Part shown: positions 50,967 through 60,367 of the stretch, in pieces
Position numbering within the stretch: position 1 is the stretch's first letter
Layout of the letters: each line of letters starts with the position of its first letter
Source: Streptomyces sp. YPW6
GTDB taxonomy: Bacteria > Actinomycetota > Actinomycetes > Streptomycetales > Streptomycetaceae
NCBI RefSeq assembly: GCF_018866325.1
Contig: NZ_CP076457.1
Span: 2,639,001 to 2,703,000, forward strand
DNA length: 64,000 nt
Direction: 5' to 3'
Translations under genes and position numbers: made by a program
The notes under the pieces: model-generated
Databases searched by the model: none
What the model was told of the DNA's origin: nothing
Seen by the model: the letters and a program-made list of their open reading frames with translations, nothing else

Positions 50967-52499
50967 ATGACAGAGCAGCCACGCGAGCAGTGGGCCACCC
51001 GGGCCGGCTTCCTGCTCGCCGCGATCGGTTCGGCCGTCGGGCTCGGAAACATCTGGCGGTTCCCCGCGATCGCCTACGACAACGGTGGCGGCGCCTTCCT
51101 GCTGCCGTATCTCATCGCGCTCCTGACGGCGGGCATCCCGCTCCTGATCATGGAGTACGCCATCGGGCGGAAGTACCGGCTCTCGCCCCCGGCCGCGCTG
51201 CGCCGGATGGCCCGGCCCGCGGAGGCCATCGGATGGTGGCAGGTCGTCATCTCCTTCGTGATCGGCACGTACTACGCCGTCATCATCGCCTGGGCCGTGC
51301 GCTACGTGGGATTCTCCGTCGGCCAGCAGTGGGGTGACGATCCGGAGGCGTTCCTCTTCGGGGACTTCCTGCGCGCTCCGGACACCCCGGGGTTCCTGGA
51401 CGGCTTCGTGCCGGGGGTGTTCTGGCCCCTGATCGCCGTGTGGGTCGTCGTGCTGGTCGTCCTGGCGTTCGGGATCCGGCGAGGCATCGAGCGCGCCAAC
51501 AAGATCTTCATTCCGCTGCTCTTCGTCCTGTTCGCCGCGCTGGTGATCCGGGCACTCACGCTGGACGGAGCGGCCGCCGGTCTCGACGCCCTCTTCACCC
51601 CGGACTGGTCGGAGCTCGGAAACGGCAGTGTCTGGGTCGCCGCCTACGGACAGATCTTCTTCTCGCTGTCCATCGGCTTCGGCATCATGGTCACGTACGC
51701 CTCCTACCTGGGCCGCCGGGCCGACCTGACGGGCTCCGCGATGGTGGCCGGCTTCGCCAACAGCTCGTTCGAGATCCTCGCCGGCATCGGGGTCTTCGCC
51801 ACCCTCGGCTATCTGGCGACCGCCTCGGGCGTCGGCGTCGACGAGGTGGCCGGCGCGGGCATCGGTCTCGCGTTCGTCGCCTTCCCCGCGGTGATCTCGG
51901 AGATGCCGTTCGGCGGCCTCTTCGGCATCCTGTTCTTCAGCTCCCTGGTAATCGCGGGACTCTCCTCGTTGATCTCCATCGTGCAGGTCGTCGTCTCCGC
52001 GGTGCAGGACCGGACCGGGATGCGCCGCAAGACCGCGGTCCTGGGCGTCGGCGGTCTGGTCGCGCTGGTGTCCGTCCTGCTCTTCCCCACCGAGTCCGGC
52101 ATCTATCTGCTGGACACGGCCGATCACTTCATCAACCAGTACGGCATCGCGCTGGCGGCCCTGGTCGGCCTGATCGTGATCGTCTGGGTGCTGCGGCAGC
52201 TTCCCGGCCTCCAGCAGAACGCCGACGCCACCTCGGCGGTACGGCTCGGCCACTGGTGGCGCATCTGCCTCGGCGTGATCACGCCGGTGGTCCTGGGCTG
52301 GATGATGGTCGACAGCCTGCGGACCGAGTTCGATGAGAACTACGAGGGTTACTCCACCGGGTTCCTGCTCTCCGCGGGCTGGAGCGTCGCCATCGGGGCC
52401 CTGCTGGTCGGCGTCATCCTCTCGCTCATGCCGTGGCCGGCCGGTGGCGAGGACATCGACCTGGACATGGAGTCGCCCGCAGACCGGAAGGACCGCTGA
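50967..52499 (+). CDS. metP: Sodium-dependent amino acid transporter (NSS family, MetP-like)
   Basis: The 510-aa protein has 11-12 membrane helices. The NSS signature is at the N-terminus (AAIGSAVGLGNIWRFPAIAYDNGGGAFLLPY), giving the sodium and substrate site of TM1; FFSLSIGFGIMVTYASYLG is the unwound TM6 region. It imports amino acids with sodium. The closest described pair is MetPS of Corynebacterium glutamicum (methionine and alanine), supported by the tiny gene overlapping its stop. The ATG has GAGGA upstream. The symbol is by analogy. Confidence 0.88.
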   Translation: MTEQPREQWATRAGFLLAAIGSAVGLGNIWRFPAIAYDNGGGAFLLPYLIALLTAGIPLLIMEYAIGRKYRLSPPAALRRMARPAEAIGWWQVVISFVIGTYYAVIIAWAVRYVGFSVGQQWGDDPEAFLFGDFLRAPDTPGFLDGFVPGVFWPLIAVWVVVLVVLAFGIRRGIERANKIFIPLLFVLFAALVIRALTLDGAAAGLDALFTPDWSELGNGSVWVAAYGQIFFSLSIGFGIMVTYASYLGRRADLTGSAMVAGFANSSFEILAGIGVFATLGYLATASGVGVDEVAGAGIGLAFVAFPAVISEMPFGGLFGILFFSSLVIAGLSSLISIVQVVVSAVQDRTGMRRKTAVLGVGGLVALVSVLLFPTESGIYLLDTADHFINQYGIALAALVGLIVIVWVLRQLPGLQQNADATSAVRLGHWWRICLGVITPVVLGWMMVDSLRTEFDENYEGYSTGFLLSAGWSVAIGALLVGVILSLMPWPAGGEDIDLDMESPADRKDR

Positions 52500-52636
52500 T
52501 GTCCACCAGCGCCATCATCATGATGATCATCTCCATGCTCATCGTCTGGGGTGGGCTCGTCGCCGCCATCCTCCGGCTGCGGCAGCACCCCCAGCCGGAG
52601 GAGGACATGCCGCCGGGGACCCACCGGGCGGAGTGA
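52499..52636 (+). CDS. metS: MetS-like small subunit of the NSS transporter (45 aa)
   Basis: The 45-codon gene's ATG overlaps the metP stop (TGATG). One membrane helix (SAIIMMIISMLIVWGGLVAA) is followed by a short charged tail (RLRQHPQPEEDMPPG). This matches the MetS/NSS small-subunit family (helix then R-x-x-H-P-x-x-D/E), which is needed for activity of MetP in C. glutamicum. Confidence 0.88.
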   Translation: MSTSAIIMMIISMLIVWGGLVAAILRLRQHPQPEEDMPPGTHRAE

Positions 52637-53018
52637 CCGGAGCCGTACGGGCCCGGCGACGGGCCCGCTCGGTGGCCGCATCCCCCGCCGACGGGAAGCG
52701 GCGGACGGCGGGGGCGGGCGGCCCCGGCCGTCGGCACCGGGACTCCGCACCAGGGCCCGGTACCGGCGCCCGGTACCGGGACTCGGCGGCTCGGCACCGG
52801 GGCGCGGCACCGGGCCTCCGCACCCCGGGGCGCGGAAGCGGGCCTCCGCACCGTTGCTCGGTAGCGGGACGCGGCATCGGTGACCGGGTCCGGGCCCCGG
52901 CATCGGCCCCGGCCGCTGCCGGGGAGTAACGGCCCGTCCCTCCCCGGCGGGCAGGGCAGGCCGGTCCCGGGCCGTGTCCTGACCCGGTTCTCCGGTCCGA
53001 CGCGGAATACTGGCGGCC
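52637..53018. other. 382-bp gene-free region with repeated CCGGTACCGG palindromes
   Basis: Two exact CCGGTACCGG palindromes at 52757-52766 and 52770-52779 lie 13 bp apart, followed by several GGCACCGGG variants to about 52870. No gene is supported. Confidence 0.5.
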
Positions 53019-54029
53019 ATGGTCGGCCAACTCCGCGACCGGGTCCTGCCGGCCCGTCAGCGCCGCGGTTTCGAGGAACTCCAGCAGGACCTGGACCTGT
53101 CGTCGGGGGACAGCGCGTCGAAGCGCTCCGCCTTCTGGACCATGCTCGCGCTGTCGTCCGTCATCGCGGCGGGCGGCATCCTGACGGACTCCACCGCGAC
53201 CGTCATCGGTGCGATGATCATCGCTCCGCTCTCCACCCCGATCATGGGGATCGCCCTCGGCGCCGTGCAGCGCCGCCGCACGAGCGCCCTGCTCTTCGTC
53301 GTCCTGGGGTGCCTGCTGGTGATCCTGGTCGGCGCCGTGGCCTCGGTCGCCGTGCCCCGGTCGTACGACCTGCTGACCAACGACCAGATCTCCGGCCGCA
53401 CCTCACCGGGCCTCCTCGACCTGGTCTCCGCGGTGGCCACCGGATTCGCCGGAGCCGTGGCCCTCGCGCGCAAGGATGTCGCCGCCGTGCTGCCCGGCGT
53501 GGCCATCGCCATCTCCCTCGTCCCGCCCCTCGTGGTCACGGGTGTCTGCGCGGGTGAGACCCAGTGGTGGCTCGCCGCCGGTGCCCTGGTCCTCTTCCTG
53601 TCCAACCTCGTGGCCCTCGTCTTCGCCGGCATGGTCGTGTTCGCCTCGCTCGGCTACACCGGGGCGGCCGGAGAGCGCACCGGGCGGGCGCCGCGCCGCG
53701 CCTACCTCATGCTCGGGCTGCTCTTCCTGGCCGTGCTGCTCCCGCTGGCGGCGAACACGGTGGCGACGGTGCTGCTGAGCACCTGGACGGCACGGGCCAA
53801 GACATCGGCGGAGCGCTGGCTGGAGCAGAGCCCGGGGTCGACGGTCACCAGCGTGGACGCCCGGTCCAGGACGCTGTACATCCATGTACGCGGCCCGGGG
53901 GAACTGCCTCCGATCGAGAGCCTGCTCGACGATCTCGCGGGCCGGATTCCCGACGGTGTCCCCATCGTCGTCGACAGCACACGGGGTCGGCAGATCACCG
54001 CCGGGACCGTGGGAGCCCCAGGCTCCTGA
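53019..54029 (+). CDS. DUF389 membrane protein
   Basis: The 336-aa protein has a short cytoplasmic start (FEELQQDLDLSSGDSASKR), six to seven membrane helices, and the DUF389 core IGAMIIAPLSTPIMGIALGA (the conserved M-I-I-A-P-L-x-x-P) and AISLVPPLVVTGVC. The C-terminal soluble domain covers about 255-330. The function of the family is unknown; the fold hints at a transporter or channel. It is monocistronic and convergent with the potassium channel gene. Confidence 0.88.
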   Translation: MVGQLRDRVLPARQRRGFEELQQDLDLSSGDSASKRSAFWTMLALSSVIAAGGILTDSTATVIGAMIIAPLSTPIMGIALGAVQRRRTSALLFVVLGCLLVILVGAVASVAVPRSYDLLTNDQISGRTSPGLLDLVSAVATGFAGAVALARKDVAAVLPGVAIAISLVPPLVVTGVCAGETQWWLAAGALVLFLSNLVALVFAGMVVFASLGYTGAAGERTGRAPRRAYLMLGLLFLAVLLPLAANTVATVLLSTWTARAKTSAERWLEQSPGSTVTSVDARSRTLYIHVRGPGELPPIESLLDDLAGRIPDGVPIVVDSTRGRQITAGTVGAPGS

Positions 54030-54119
54030 AGCGCTCCGGACGGCGGAGGGATCCGGACGCGCCCGGACCGCTGATCGTGTACGTGTCCACAGCCCGTGCC
54101 GGTGCCGGTGCGAGAACGT

Positions 54120-54905
54120 TCACGGCCGGGAGGGCGAGGACGGCCCGGGGACCTCCGGTGCCGCCGGCCGTGAGGTCCGTGCCTGATCCGCCATCTCCGC
54201 CATCTCCGCCCGCAGGGCGGCCACTTCCCGGGTCAGGGACTCCAGGAGAGCGGTCTGCCTCATCTCCTCGGCGTTGTCCCGCTCGAAGCGGGAGATGAAC
54301 CAGGCCGCGATGTTCGCGGTCACGACACCGAGCAGGGCGATGCCGGAGAGCATCAGCCCCACGGCGAGCAGCCGGCCGAGCCCGGTGGTCGGTGCGAGGT
54401 CCCCGTACCCCACGGTCGTCATCGTGGTGAAGGACCACCACACCGCGTCCCCGATCGTGCGGATGTTGCCGTCCGGTGCGTCCCGTTCCACCTGGAGCAC
54501 CGCGAGTGACCCGAACATCAGGAGGCCCACGACGGAGCCGGCGACGTAGACGGTCAGCGTGATCTGCGGCGCGTTGCGGGCCCGTCGGCCCAGCAGCAGG
54601 AGCGTGGAGACCAGCCGCAGCAGCCGCAGCGGCTGGATGAGCGGCAGGGCGACCGCCAGCAGGTCCAGGGGGTGGCGGCGGACGAAGGCCCACTTCCCCG
54701 GCGTGAGCACCAGCCGCGTCACGTAGTCGCCGGCGAAGGCCGCCCACACCGACCACTCGACGGCCCGGCAGGCCGCGTGGATCCAGGCAGGCGCGTCCGG
54801 AACGAGGACGGGAACCGCGTAGGCCAGGGCGAAGCACGCGGCGAGGAGCAGCAGCGGGGTCCGCGTGCGCTGCTCCCATGCGTCCACCTTGATTCGATGC
54901 TTCAT
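54120..54905 (-). CDS. Voltage-gated-type potassium channel
   Basis: The 261-aa protein has a six-helix architecture: S1-S4 at about 18-110, where S4 carries only a few arginines (PLRLLRLVSTLLLLGRRAR). The pore loop has selectivity filter TTMTTVGYGDLAP, and S6 is LAVGLMLSGIALLGVVTANI. A C-terminal coiled coil (LLESLTREVAALRAEMAEMA) probably holds the tetramer together. It lies 3' of the kdp operon on the same strand but is separated by a terminator, so two potassium systems are neighbours. Confidence 0.92.
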   Translation of the reverse strand: MKHRIKVDAWEQRTRTPLLLLAACFALAYAVPVLVPDAPAWIHAACRAVEWSVWAAFAGDYVTRLVLTPGKWAFVRRHPLDLLAVALPLIQPLRLLRLVSTLLLLGRRARNAPQITLTVYVAGSVVGLLMFGSLAVLQVERDAPDGNIRTIGDAVWWSFTTMTTVGYGDLAPTTGLGRLLAVGLMLSGIALLGVVTANIAAWFISRFERDNAEEMRQTALLESLTREVAALRAEMAEMADQARTSRPAAPEVPGPSSPSRP

Positions 54906-54963
54906 ACGGGCATCGTAGGAGCCGGGGGAAGGGGCCGGGCGGGGCGGTGCCGCGCCGACGGAC

Positions 54964-54991
54964 GGGGGCCGACGCGCGGGCGTCGGCCCCC
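54964..54991 (-). terminator. Terminator of the kdp operon
   Basis: The perfect 12-bp stem GGGGGCCGACGC / GCGTCGGCCCCC with a 4-nt loop lies between the kdpC stop and the potassium-channel start. Confidence 0.8.
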
Positions 54992-55053
54992 GGTGCCCGG
55001 CCGTCGCCGCCCGATGCCGGGCGCATCGTCCCCCGGCGCCCCGCCGGGGCCCC

Positions 55054-55725
55054 TCACTCCCGGGTCAGGTCCCTGAGCGCCGTGTTCAGTTCGAGGACGT
55101 TCACCCGGGGCTCGCCCAGGAAGCCGAGGAGCCGGCCGGTGGTGTGGGCGGCGACGAGGCTGCCGACCTCCTTCACGTCGAGGCCGTTCCTCTCGGCGAC
55201 CCGGTGGATCTGGAGCCTCGCGTACGCGGGTGAGATGTGCGGATCCAGGCCGGAGGCGGAGGAGGTGACGGCGTCGGGCGGCACGTCGGCGGGCTTCACC
55301 TCGTACGTCGCGGTGGAGTTGTCCTGGATCACGGCCGCCCTGGCCTCCTTCACCCAGGCGATCAGCTCCTCGTTGTCGCCGGAGCGGTTGGTGGCGCCGG
55401 AGACGAGCAGGGCGTACTGGGTGTTGACGCTGTTGGCGCCGAGGCCGCGGGAGGGCCGGGGCTGGAACCACCTCAGGTCCGGGGCGGGGGACGCCTCGCC
55501 GGCCCGCGGCGGGAGGTCGTAGCGCTGGCCGATGAGCGAGGAGCCCACGACCTGCCCGCTCGCGTCCTTGATCTCGGAGCCGTCGGCCCGGTCCTCGAAG
55601 AGGAGCTGGGCGACGCCGGTCACGGCGAGCGGGTAGATCACCCCGCACACCAGGGTGAGGACGAGCAGGGCTCGCAGTCCCGCTCCGAGTACGCGCGCGG
55701 TGCTGCTGACGGTGTGGTGGGTCAT
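55054..55725 (-). CDS. kdpC: Potassium-transporting ATPase subunit KdpC
   Basis: The 223-aa protein has a single N-terminal membrane helix (LRALLVLTLVCGVIYPLAVTGVAQ), then the extracytoplasmic KdpC domain with GSSLIGQRYD, WFQPRPS, DAVTSSASGLDPHISPAYA and VNVLELNTAL. It stabilises the KdpFABC complex and supports potassium binding. It is the last gene of the operon, 6 nt after kdpB. Confidence 0.97.
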   Translation of the reverse strand: MTHHTVSSTARVLGAGLRALLVLTLVCGVIYPLAVTGVAQLLFEDRADGSEIKDASGQVVGSSLIGQRYDLPPRAGEASPAPDLRWFQPRPSRGLGANSVNTQYALLVSGATNRSGDNEELIAWVKEARAAVIQDNSTATYEVKPADVPPDAVTSSASGLDPHISPAYARLQIHRVAERNGLDVKEVGSLVAAHTTGRLLGFLGEPRVNVLELNTALRDLTRE

Positions 55726-55731
55726 GGCGGA

Positions 55732-57846
55732 TCAGCCGATTCCGGGGATGAGGGTGAGGAGCAGGTCGATGAGCTTGATGCCGATGAACGGGGCGACGAT
55801 GCCGCCGAGTCCGTACAGGCCGAGGTTGCGGCGCAGCATCCGGTCGGCGCTCGCGGGCCGGTAGCGCACTCCCCTGAGGGCCAGGGGTACGAGCGCGACG
55901 ATGATCAGCGCGTTGAAGACGACGGCGGACAGGATCGCGGACTCGGGCGAGGCCAGGCCCATGATGTTCAGCCGGTCCAGCGACGGGTACGCCACGGCGA
56001 ACATGGCGGGGATGATCGCGAAGTACTTCGCGACGTCGTTGGCGATGGAGAAGGTGGTCAGGGCTCCCCGGGTGATGAGGAGCTGTTTGCCGATCTCGAC
56101 GATCTCGATGAGCTTGGTGGGGTCGGAGTCGAGGTCCACCATGTTCCCGGCCTCCTTGGCGGCCGAGGTCCCGGTGTTCATCGCGACGCCGACGTCGGCC
56201 TGGGCCAGGGCGGGGGCGTCGTTGGTGCCGTCGCCGGTCATCGCGACGAGCTTGCCGCCGGCCTGCTCCCGCTTGATGAGGGCCATCTTGTCCTCGGGGG
56301 TCGCCTCGGCCAGGAAGTCGTCGACCCCCGCCTCCCGGGCGATCGCCTGCGCGGTCAGCGGGTTGTCGCCCGTGATCATGACCGTACGGATACCCATCCG
56401 GCGCAGTTCCCCGAACCGCTCCCGCATGCCCTCCTTCACCACGTCCTTGAGGTGGATCACCCCCAGGACCCGGGCGCCGTCTGCGTCCTCCACGGCCACC
56501 AGCAGCGGTGTGCCCCCGGCCTGCGCGATCCCGTCCGTGCGCGCCGCCGCGTCCTCGGGGACCTGGCCTCCCCGCTCCTTCACCCAGGCGAGGACGGAAC
56601 CGGACGCGCCCTTGCGGACCTTGCGGCCGTCCAGGTCGACGCCCGACATCCGGGTCTGCGCGGTGAACTCCACCCACGCCGCTCCCGACAGCTCGTCCTG
56701 GTCGCGCCCCCGGAGCCCGTGGGTCTCCTCGGCGAGGGCCACGACCGACCGGCCTTCCGGGGTCTCGTCGGCGAGCGAGGAGAGCCGGGCGGCGCCCGCG
56801 AGGTCGGCTTCCGTCACGCCCGTGACCGGGACGAACGCGGCCGCCCGGCGGTTGCCGAGGGTGATGGTGCCGGTCTTGTCGAGCAGCAGGGTGGAGACGT
56901 CGCCCGCGGCTTCGACCGCGCGGCCCGACGTGGCCAGGACGTTGCGCTGGACGAGCCGGTCCATCCCGGCGATCCCGATCGCGGACAGCAGTGCCCCGAT
57001 CGTGGTGGGGATCAGGCACACCAGCAGGGCGGCGAGCACGACCAGCGAGGTCTGGTCGTCGGCGCCCGCGTACATCGCGAACGGTTTGAGGGTGACGACG
57101 GCCAGCAGGAAGACGATCGTGAGGGACGCCAGCAGGATGTTCAGGGCGATCTCGTTGGGTGTCCGCTGCCGGGCGGCGCCCTCCACCAGGCCGATCATCC
57201 GGTCGACGAACGTCTCGCCGGGCTGGGTGGTGATCCTGATGACGACGCGGTCGGACAGCACCTTCGTCCCGCCGGTGACGGCCGAGCGGTCGCCGCCGGA
57301 CTCCCGGATGACCGGCGCCGATTCGCCGGTGATCGCGGACTCGTCGACCGAGGCGACGCCCTCGACCACGTCCCCGTCTCCGGGGACGGTGTCACCGGCC
57401 TCGCAGACCACCAGGTCGCCGATGTGCAGATCCGTCCCCGCGACCCGTTCCTCGTTCGGGCCGATGATCCGGCGGGCGACGGTGTCGGTCCTGGCCCGGC
57501 GCAACGTGTCGGCCTGCGCCTTGCCCCGGCCCTCCGCGACCGCCTCGGCGAGGTTGGCGAAGACCGTGGTCAGCCAGAGCCAGGCGGTGATCGCCCAGCC
57601 GAACCAGTCGGCCGGGTCCCTGAGCGCGAGGACGGTGGTGACCACCGAGCCGACCAGCACGACGAACATCACCGGCGACTTCACCATGACGCGCGGATCG
57701 AGCTTGCGCAGTGCGTCCGGGAACGACGTGAGGAGCTGGTGCGGGTCGAAGAGCCCGCTGCCGACGCGGTCGGCGGCGCCCCTGCCGCCGGTCGGCGGCA
57801 GGTCTCCGTGCGGAGCGCGCGTGGGGGTGGGGGTGACGGTGCTCAT
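55732..57846 (-). CDS. kdpB: Potassium-transporting P-type ATPase subunit KdpB
   Basis: The 704-aa P-type ATPase has phosphorylated Asp323 in [10 protein letters not shown], the TGES-like [13 protein letters not shown] in the A domain, and [19 protein letters not shown] in the P domain. Its membrane segments and the family [13 protein letters not shown] region are present. It hydrolyses ATP to drive potassium uptake through KdpA. The ATG at 57846 overlaps the kdpA stop (ATGA). Confidence 0.97.
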   Translation of the reverse strand: MSTVTPTPTRAPHGDLPPTGGRGAADRVGSGLFDPHQLLTSFPDALRKLDPRVMVKSPVMFVVLVGSVVTTVLALRDPADWFGWAITAWLWLTTVFANLAEAVAEGRGKAQADTLRRARTDTVARRIIGPNEERVAGTDLHIGDLVVCEAGDTVPGDGDVVEGVASVDESAITGESAPVIRESGGDRSAVTGGTKVLSDRVVIRITTQPGETFVDRMIGLVEGAARQRTPNEIALNILLASLTIVFLLAVVTLKPFAMYAGADDQTSLVVLAALLVCLIPTTIGALLSAIGIAGMDRLVQRNVLATSGRAVEAAGDVSTLLLDKTGTITLGNRRAAAFVPVTGVTEADLAGAARLSSLADETPEGRSVVALAEETHGLRGRDQDELSGAAWVEFTAQTRMSGVDLDGRKVRKGASGSVLAWVKERGGQVPEDAAARTDGIAQAGGTPLLVAVEDADGARVLGVIHLKDVVKEGMRERFGELRRMGIRTVMITGDNPLTAQAIAREAGVDDFLAEATPEDKMALIKREQAGGKLVAMTGDGTNDAPALAQADVGVAMNTGTSAAKEAGNMVDLDSDPTKLIEIVEIGKQLLITRGALTTFSIANDVAKYFAIIPAMFAVAYPSLDRLNIMGLASPESAILSAVVFNALIIVALVPLALRGVRYRPASADRMLRRNLGLYGLGGIVAPFIGIKLIDLLLTLIPGIG

Positions 57847-59507
57847 GAGGCGAGCCCTTCGGCGAGCGGGCCCAGGGCCAGGGCCGGGAAGTAGGTGAGT
57901 CCGGTGATGATCAGGACGGTGCCGGCGAGCAGCCCCGCGTAGAGGGGCTTGTCGGTGCGCAGGGTGCCGGCGGTCTCGGGTACGGGCTTCTGTTCGGCGA
58001 GCGAACCGGCCAGGGCGAGGACGAACACCATGGGCAGGAACCGGCCGAGCAGCATGGCGATGCCGATGGTCGTGTTGAACCACGGGGTGTCGGCGTCCAG
58101 TCCGGCGAAGGCGGAGCCGTTGTTGTTGGCGCCGGAGGTGTAGGCGTAGAGGACCTCGGAGAACCCGTGCGCTCCGGAGTTCGTCATCGACTCGGCCGGG
58201 CCCGGCAGGGCCATCGCGGCGGCGGTGAAGCCGAGCACGAGCACCGGGGTGACGAGGATGTAGCAGGCGGCGAGCTGGATCTGGCGGATGCCGATCTTCT
58301 TGCCGAGGTACTCCGGGGTGCGGCCGACCATCAGCCCGGCGATGAACACCGCGATGACCGCCATGATCAGCATGCCGTACAGGCCGGAGCCGACACCGCC
58401 GGGAGCGATCTCGCCGAGCTGCATGCCGAGCATCGCGATGCCGCCGCCGAAGCCCGTGTACGAGGAGTGGAAGGAGTTGACCGCGCCGGTCGAGGTCAGC
58501 GTCGTGGCGACCGCGAAGATCGACGATCCGGCGATCCCGAAGCGGGTCTCCTTGCCCTCCATGGCACCGCCCGCGATCTCGAACGCCGGGCCCCGGTGGG
58601 CGAACTCGGTCCACATCATCAGGGCCGTGAAGCCGATCCAGAGGACGGCCATCGTGCCGAGGATCGCGTACCCCTGCTTCAGGGAGCCGACCATCCGGCC
58701 GAAGGTCCGCGTCAGCGCGAACGGGATCAGCAGGATGAGGAAGATCTCGAAGAGGTTGGAGAGGGGGTTCGGGTTCTCGAAGGGGTGGGCGGCGTTGGCG
58801 TTGAAGTAGCCGCCACCGTTGGTGCCCAGCTCCTTGATGGCCTCCTGGGAGGCGACCGCGCCGCCGTTCCACTGCTGGGTGCCGCCCGTGAACTGCCCGA
58901 CCTCGTGGATGCCGGAGAAGTTCTGGATCGCCCCGCAGGCGACCAGGACGAGCGCGCCGGCCACCGAGACCGGGACCAGGACGCGGACGGTGCCGCGTAC
59001 GAGGTCGGCCCAGAAGTTGCCGAGTTCACCGGTACGGGAGCGGGCGAAGCCCCGGACGAGTGCCACCGCCACGGCCATGCCGACCGCGGCGGACAGGAAG
59101 TTCTGCACCGCGAGCCCGCCGGTCTGCACGACGTGGCCCATGGCCTGTTCGCCGGAGTAGGACTGCCAGTTGGTGTTGGCGACGAAGGAAGCGGCGGTGT
59201 TGAACGCCTGGTCCGGGTCGATCGAGGAAAAGCCGAGCGAGCCGGGCAGCGACCCCTGTATCCGTTGCAGGAAATACAGGAGGAGAACACTCACCGCCGA
59301 AAAGGCGAGCACGGCACGCACATAGGCGGGCCAGCGCATTTCGGCGGCCGGATTCACGCCGATGATCCGGTAGACCCACTTCTCCGGTGTGCAGTGCCTG
59401 TCGGAGGAGTAGACCTTGGCCAGGTAGTCGCCCAACGGGCGGCAGGCCAGGGCAAGGGCGGCCATGAGGGCGCTGAGCTGGAGGATTCCAGCGACCTGGG
59501 GGCTCAT
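57843..59507 (-). CDS. kdpA: Potassium-transporting ATPase subunit KdpA
   Basis: The 554-aa membrane protein derives from K+ channel-like repeats and has selectivity-filter regions such as [45 protein letters not shown] and [13 protein letters not shown]. It binds and conducts potassium at nanomolar to micromolar levels. Length and motifs are complete. The ATG at 59507 lies 8 nt after the kdpF stop. Confidence 0.97.
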   Translation of the reverse strand: MSPQVAGILQLSALMAALALACRPLGDYLAKVYSSDRHCTPEKWVYRIIGVNPAAEMRWPAYVRAVLAFSAVSVLLLYFLQRIQGSLPGSLGFSSIDPDQAFNTAASFVANTNWQSYSGEQAMGHVVQTGGLAVQNFLSAAVGMAVAVALVRGFARSRTGELGNFWADLVRGTVRVLVPVSVAGALVLVACGAIQNFSGIHEVGQFTGGTQQWNGGAVASQEAIKELGTNGGGYFNANAAHPFENPNPLSNLFEIFLILLIPFALTRTFGRMVGSLKQGYAILGTMAVLWIGFTALMMWTEFAHRGPAFEIAGGAMEGKETRFGIAGSSIFAVATTLTSTGAVNSFHSSYTGFGGGIAMLGMQLGEIAPGGVGSGLYGMLIMAVIAVFIAGLMVGRTPEYLGKKIGIRQIQLAACYILVTPVLVLGFTAAAMALPGPAESMTNSGAHGFSEVLYAYTSGANNNGSAFAGLDADTPWFNTTIGIAMLLGRFLPMVFVLALAGSLAEQKPVPETAGTLRTDKPLYAGLLAGTVLIITGLTYFPALALGPLAEGLAS

Positions 59508-59515
59508 GTCGGCTC

Positions 59516-59605
59516 TCAGAACCTCTCCGGACGCAGGAGAGCCAGGACGAGATATCCGAGCAGGGATACGGCTACGACGAGGCCGACGATGTTTTCTGCG
59601 GTCAT
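59516..59605 (-). CDS. kdpF: KdpF small subunit (29 aa)
   Basis: The one-helix peptide has [20 protein letters not shown] and ends RPERF, the usual KdpF ending. It stabilises KdpFABC. Its ATG overlaps the stop of a further small membrane peptide upstream (ATGA). Confidence 0.9.
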   Translation of the reverse strand: MTAENIVGLVVAVSLLGYLVLALLRPERF

Positions 59606-59685
59606 GGCCGGGTCACCGACCGGGCGATGAGAGCCACCAGCGCGAATATCGCGATCGTGGTGACGACGAAGGCCGGATCGGCCAT
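59602..59685 (-). CDS. 27-aa membrane peptide upstream of kdpF
   Basis: An ATG at 59685 with an ideal CAGGAG ribosome site (6-nt spacing) opens a 28-codon frame ending exactly at the kdpF start with a 4-nt overlap. The product begins [20 protein letters not shown] and ends in a basic tail. It is one membrane helix with the same topology as KdpF but not the same sequence. The ribosome site and overlap make translation very likely. It could be a second small Kdp subunit or a leader peptide coupling kdpF translation. Confidence 0.78.
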   Translation of the reverse strand: MADPAFVVTTIAIFALVALIARSVTRP

Positions 59686-60047
59686 CGTGAACTCCTGAGG
59701 ATGCGAGGAAGTGAATCAGCCGTTCGGCCGATCCGAGCCAACCTCGAATCCACCCGTGGAATAAGCCGCCTTGACGGGGTCCATACGTATGCGGCGCCAC
59801 CCTTGACGGCCGGCTGACGCCCGCTTGACGCGCCCCATACGCCCGCCGGTCGCCGTGGCACGCGGCACGAGGAAGGGCCTCGACCGGGCGGAAGGCACCG
59901 CGCATCCGGTCCGGCCACGCGCAGACGGAGCGGCGATGGGATGTTTTTCGGACTTTCAGCGGTGATTTCACGACGGTGGCCGATGCGCCGCCTTCTCCCC
60001 TCCTAAGCTCTACACACCTGTAGACCTACTGGGAAAGAGGAACGGGC
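59686..60047. promoter_or_regulatory. kdp control region and divergent intergenic space
   Basis: This is a 362-bp gene-free region. Two exact copies of the pattern CTTGAC-N5-CCATACG (plus-strand reading) lie at 59770-59787 and 59824-59841, 54 bp apart, with an extra CTTGAC at 59802. They lie 85-156 bp upstream of the first kdp start codon and are good candidates for KdpE-type or other activator sites. The right end holds the promoter of the gene at 60048. Confidence 0.6.
60010..60023. promoter_or_regulatory. Inverted repeat before the HhH-like gene
   Basis: CTACA-N4-TGTAG lies 25 bp before the GTG start. It is a possible operator; it differs in spacing and core from the nucleoside palindromes. 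Confidence 0.4.
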
Positions 60048-60266
60048 GTGGCTTCGATCGACCTGGACAAGGTGCTGGACAAGGCGTGGGCGGACAAGAG
60101 CGTGCCCGAGGTGCTGGCGGCGCCGGTCTCCGCGCTCAAGGGCGTCTCGGACCGTCAGGGCGACCTGCTCAAGGAGGCGTTCGGCGTGAAGACGGTCGCC
60201 GATCTCGCCGCACTGAAGTACGTCGGGTGGGCGCAGGCCCTGGCGGCGCTGGACGCGGCGAAGTAA
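60048..60266 (+). CDS. 72-aa helix-hairpin-helix-like protein
   Basis: The small acidic helical protein has LAAPVSALKGVSDRQGDLLK then EAFGVKTVADLAAL. This resembles a helix-hairpin-helix (I/L-x-G-V-x) unit of the kind that binds DNA or mediates protein contacts (DUF4332-like). The GTG has GAGGAA 6 nt upstream. It is monocistronic, with a terminator at 60287. The function is unknown. Confidence 0.82.
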   Translation: MASIDLDKVLDKAWADKSVPEVLAAPVSALKGVSDRQGDLLKEAFGVKTVADLAALKYVGWAQALAALDAAK

Positions 60267-60286
60267 CGCCCGGCCGGTGACGGGTG

Positions 60287-60316
60287 GGGGGCGTGGACGG
60301 GCTCGTCCACGCCCCC
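60287..60316. terminator. Terminator between convergent genes
   Basis: The perfect 13-bp stem GGGGGCGTGGACG / CGTCCACGCCCCC with a 4-nt loop follows the HhH-like gene. Confidence 0.85.
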
Positions 60317-60367
60317 GGTACCGCCCACGGGCCGGGGCGTGGGGCCCGCCGGCTTCGGGCCGGGCCC

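Noticed and set aside
55237..57894. An 885-codon plus-strand frame opposite kdpB/kdpC
   Set aside because: Shadow frame; the minus strand encodes complete KdpB and KdpC.
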